Of a DNA stretch of 8,020 nucleotides, positions 5,819 to 8,020 are shown piece after piece. The position numbers and the translations under genes were made by a program. Below the pieces are notes generated by a model that was not told where the DNA came from, made no database searches, and saw nothing but the letters and a program-made list of their open reading frames with translations. The stretch is from Phycisphaerales bacterium UBA2402 (lineage in GTDB: Bacteria > Planctomycetota > Phycisphaerae > Phycisphaerales > UBA1924): NCBI GenBank assembly GCA_002343715.1, contig DDSA01000205.1:1-8020 (forward strand), read 5' to 3'. How positions within the stretch are numbered: position 1 is the first letter of the stretch; each line of letters starts with the position of its first letter.

Positions 5819-6574
5819 TTACCCGCGCCGCACAACCCACAGCACCGGACGGATCGGCCCTTCCAGCATGCGGCCCGCATCCCGCTGGCCGCGGAGGAAC
5901 CCCCTCAGCACGGGGCGCAGTCGTGGGTGTCTGTTCTTCAAGCGGGAGGCGGACGCCGCGAGTGCGTGATTGATCACGGCGTTGATCCGTCGGCACTGGT
6001 TCGCGCTCATCACGCGGGCTTCTTCCACGATATCGCCGAGGCGGGCGATCATCGCGTTCGCCTCCTCCACCGTCGGGATGCCCGTCGTATCCGGGCAGTT
6101 TCTCCATCGGCCTCGCATCGCGACGACATCGTCGATGAGATAGACACCCCCGGGCCGCACCAACCGTCGGAGCACGCGGACGGCCTTCGGGAACGGATCC
6201 AGCCCGATCATCATCGCCGCGTCCGCGTGAAAGGCCGCGGGTCGGTACCGCCGGGCATCCGCCCGCACCCACTCGCACGATACCCCTGCACGCGCCGCCC
6301 GTGATGCGGCTTCGGCGAGGAACGGCGGGTAGGCATCGACACCACGGACCCGGCACCCCAACGCACGAGCCGCGGCGACGGCCGACACGCCCTTGCCGCA
6401 GGCAAGATCGAGAAGCCGATCCCCGGGACCGATGCCCGCGCGGCGCAACGCCCCCACCACCATCCGCGGCGAACTCCCGAGCGATTGAAGGCCGGCGAAC
6501 AGTTCGGCCAGGTACGGCATCAGCGGCCCGGGGCAATCGACCGAGCGGGCCACGCTCTCCAGAAGCCGGCTCAT
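5819..6574 (-). CDS. Class I SAM-dependent methyltransferase
   Basis: A Rossmann-fold methyltransferase of 251 residues. Motif I, the SAM-binding loop, is LLDLACGKGVSAVAAARALG (54-73). The acidic residue that binds the SAM ribose is D80 in VRGVDAYPPF, and the adenine-contacting acid is probably D106 in WVRADARRY. A motif-IV-like strand follows (HADAAMMIGLDPF), then VRPGGVYLIDDVV, typical of this fold. The C-terminal part (about 160-251) is Arg-rich and helical and may set substrate choice. The substrate cannot be read from the sequence: small-molecule and protein methylation are both possible. The ATG shares ATGA with the stop of the upstream WD40 gene, so the two are translationally coupled. 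Its stop is 3 bases from that of the convergent amine oxidase gene. Confidence 0.87.
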   Translation of the reverse strand: MSRLLESVARSVDCPGPLMPYLAELFAGLQSLGSSPRMVVGALRRAGIGPGDRLLDLACGKGVSAVAAARALGCRVRGVDAYPPFLAEAASRAARAGVSCEWVRADARRYRPAAFHADAAMMIGLDPFPKAVRVLRRLVRPGGVYLIDDVVAMRGRWRNCPDTTGIPTVEEANAMIARLGDIVEEARVMSANQCRRINAVINHALAASASRLKNRHPRLRPVLRGFLRGQRDAGRMLEGPIRPVLWVVRRG

Positions 6575-8020
6575 CGCGTCTCGCTCTCGATCATGTACGC
6601 GATGGCGGCGCGGCGCAGATCATCGGGCAGCGATACATCGGCTCGGATGGTGTCGAGCACCGCCTCCATCGCCCGGCTCCGGCGGTCGCGCGTGAAGAGA
6701 TCCCGGTCGTTGTTCAGCGTGACCGACCGCTGGGAGGCGAGCGTGCGATCGACCAGTTCCTTCGCACGATCGCGCAAGTCCATCAAGCGTTCGCGGTCTC
6801 GCCCCGGCCGCGCATCCAGCACGCGCACCCCGCCCAATGACGTCACGGCCACGATCCGCTCCCGATCCGGCCCCGAGAAGGTCGCGGCGACATACCGATC
6901 ACCCCGCCCGATATCCTGCGAGAAAGCCTCTCTCCCGCCGCTGGTTTCGAGCAGGCGCAGCGCGTTCGCCCCCCCGAACCCGGACCCCAGCACCAGCAGT
7001 CGTTCACCATCAGCCGAGAAACTCACGGCGTGCGCGGCGCGGACTTGCGGGCGACCCGGTAGCGTGAACAACTCCTCCCCCGAGGGCAGTCGCCACGTCG
7101 CCCCCGCACCGTTTTCCCAGAAAGCGGCGAGCCTCGCGCCGTCGGGTGAGAACGCGATGCACGCGGCCCGCGCGCCGGTTTTCGGGGTCGCCTTGAAAAT
7201 CTCACGCCCCGTCGCCGTCTCCCACGCTCGCACCTCGTTCTGTGTGGCGACGGCGACGGTTGAACCGTCTTCTGAAAAGGCGGCGAAGGCGAGTCCCGTA
7301 GTCTCGATCTTCGCGGAGAATCGCGCCGGCGAATCGGGATCGGGGCCGTAGACCTCGACCCCACCTCCGGTGCGGACCAGGACCATACCGCCCGGCGCGG
7401 GTGCAAAGGCCGCGCCGACCACGGCCTGCCGGCTCGGGGGCCAATCGCGGATGAGTTCGCCCTTCGCCGACCAGAGTTTCATGGTGCCGTCGCGTCCGAA
7501 CGTCGCGGCGAGCGTGCCATCGGGACTGGAGACGGCGTACCAGTCTTTCGCTGCGGGGTGCGGCAGGCTGCTTGTCTCGGGCTTTCGACCGGCGAGGTTC
7601 CACAGCACCGGGCCGGAAGGGCCGAAGCTGATCATCCGATCCCCGCCGCGGCTGATGGACGTGAATCGCGGCGAATCTTCGCTGAACCAGTCGATGGCGG
7701 GCAAGCCGATGCCGGAAACGTCCCAGACGCGGGCGTAGCCCCGCCAAGAAGGGGTGACCAGCCGCGCCCCATCCGGGCTGAATGCGATGCCGGATTCGCC
7801 GGCACCGTCGCCGAGCATGGTGATGAGCACCGCGCCGGTCCGCGCCGACCAGACGGTGATGATCCCCTGGGAGGACGTCGCGGCGATGGCGGTCCCCTCC
7901 GGATGGAAGGCCAGTCGCATCGCGCCGGCCCCCTCGCCGACCATCACCTGCTTGACCTGACCGCTCGCAACATCGAAGATGTGGGCTGTGGGGCGAGTCT
8001 GCCCACCCACCGCGATCGCG
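6571..8020 (-). CDS. WD40-repeat beta-propeller protein, 5' end outside the window
   Basis: The C-terminal 482 residues of a longer protein. The frame stays open to the window edge, and the codons before the in-frame GTG at 8010 (A-I-A-V-G-G) look like a propeller strand, so that GTG is not the true start. About ten WD40-type units can be counted, each with an [ILV]AFSPDG-like turn and a closing VW/LW strand, for example IAFSPDGARLV...ARVWDV and VSSPDGTLAATF...MKLWSA. Later units are degenerate (VYGP, LLET, VLDA). After the last blade comes a charged tail of about 70 residues, starting near DLRDRAKELVDRTL and ending DDLRRAAIAYMIESETR. In planctomycetes such propellers are often fused to an N-terminal Ser/Thr kinase; whether that holds here cannot be seen. 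The stop overlaps the methyltransferase start by four bases. Confidence 0.88.
   Translation of the reverse strand, partial: AIAVGGQTRPTAHIFDVASGQVKQVMVGEGAGAMRLAFHPEGTAIAATSSQGIITVWSARTGAVLITMLGDGAGESGIAFSPDGARLVTPSWRGYARVWDVSGIGLPAIDWFSEDSPRFTSISRGGDRMISFGPSGPVLWNLAGRKPETSSLPHPAAKDWYAVSSPDGTLAATFGRDGTMKLWSAKGELIRDWPPSRQAVVGAAFAPAPGGMVLVRTGGGVEVYGPDPDSPARFSAKIETTGLAFAAFSEDGSTVAVATQNEVRAWETATGREIFKATPKTGARAACIAFSPDGARLAAFWENGAGATWRLPSGEELFTLPGRPQVRAAHAVSFSADGERLLVLGSGFGGANALRLLETSGGREAFSQDIGRGDRYVAATFSGPDRERIVAVTSLGGVRVLDARPGRDRERLMDLRDRAKELVDRTLASQRSVTLNNDRDLFTRDRRSRAMEAVLDTIRADVSLPDDLRRAAIAYMIESETR

Noticed and set aside
5742..6536. A 264-codon minus-strand frame over the methyltransferase
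   Set aside because: It is Arg/Gly/Pro-rich and in a different frame from the methyltransferase, whose SAM motif is clear.

Overview
The window is GC-rich, tightly packed bacterial DNA with eight protein-coding genes and no RNA genes, CRISPR or insertion sequences that I can see. Several traits suggest a planctomycete, possibly of the Phycisphaerae: a long WD40 propeller with a charged helical tail, a small HEAT-type lipoprotein ending in an FGYDY motif, weak Shine-Dalgarno sites, GTG starts, and a large secreted protein of no known family. This assignment is an inference; no phylogenetic marker gene is present.

Layout. (1) 80-862 (+) encodes a YhhQ/VUT-family membrane protein, probably a queuosine-precursor transporter. 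A four-tract G-quadruplex motif lies on the opposite strand just upstream. (2) 2901-868 (-) is a four-gene operon: HEAT-like lipoprotein, RsbW/SpoIIAB-like ATP-binding kinase, STAS-domain protein, MlaE-type ABC permease. The first three genes overlap by 4 and 8 bases and the permease follows after 15. (3) 3052-4182 (+) is an exported 376-residue protein that I do not recognise, followed by a strong intrinsic terminator at 4284-4312. (4) 4328-5815 (+) encodes a Tat-exported flavin amine oxidase whose start codon is only 15 bases past that terminator. (5) 8020-5819 (-) holds the 3' part of a WD40-repeat gene, cut by the window edge, which overlaps a class I SAM-dependent methyltransferase gene through ATGA.

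How the genes may work together. The operon in (2) is the most interesting part. It joins a partner-switching pair (kinase plus STAS substrate) to a phospholipid-transport permease. In E. coli the permease MlaE also works with a STAS protein, MlaB, but no kinase is known there. The STAS protein here keeps a threonine at the phosphosite position, as MlaB does, and has lost the usual Asp-Ser pair. A kinase-controlled lipid transporter is therefore a reasonable hypothesis. The transporter's ATPase (MlaF) and substrate-binding subunit (MlaD) are not in the window. The two convergent junctions (862/868 and 5815/5819) leave only 5 and 3 bases between stop codons, with no visible terminator.
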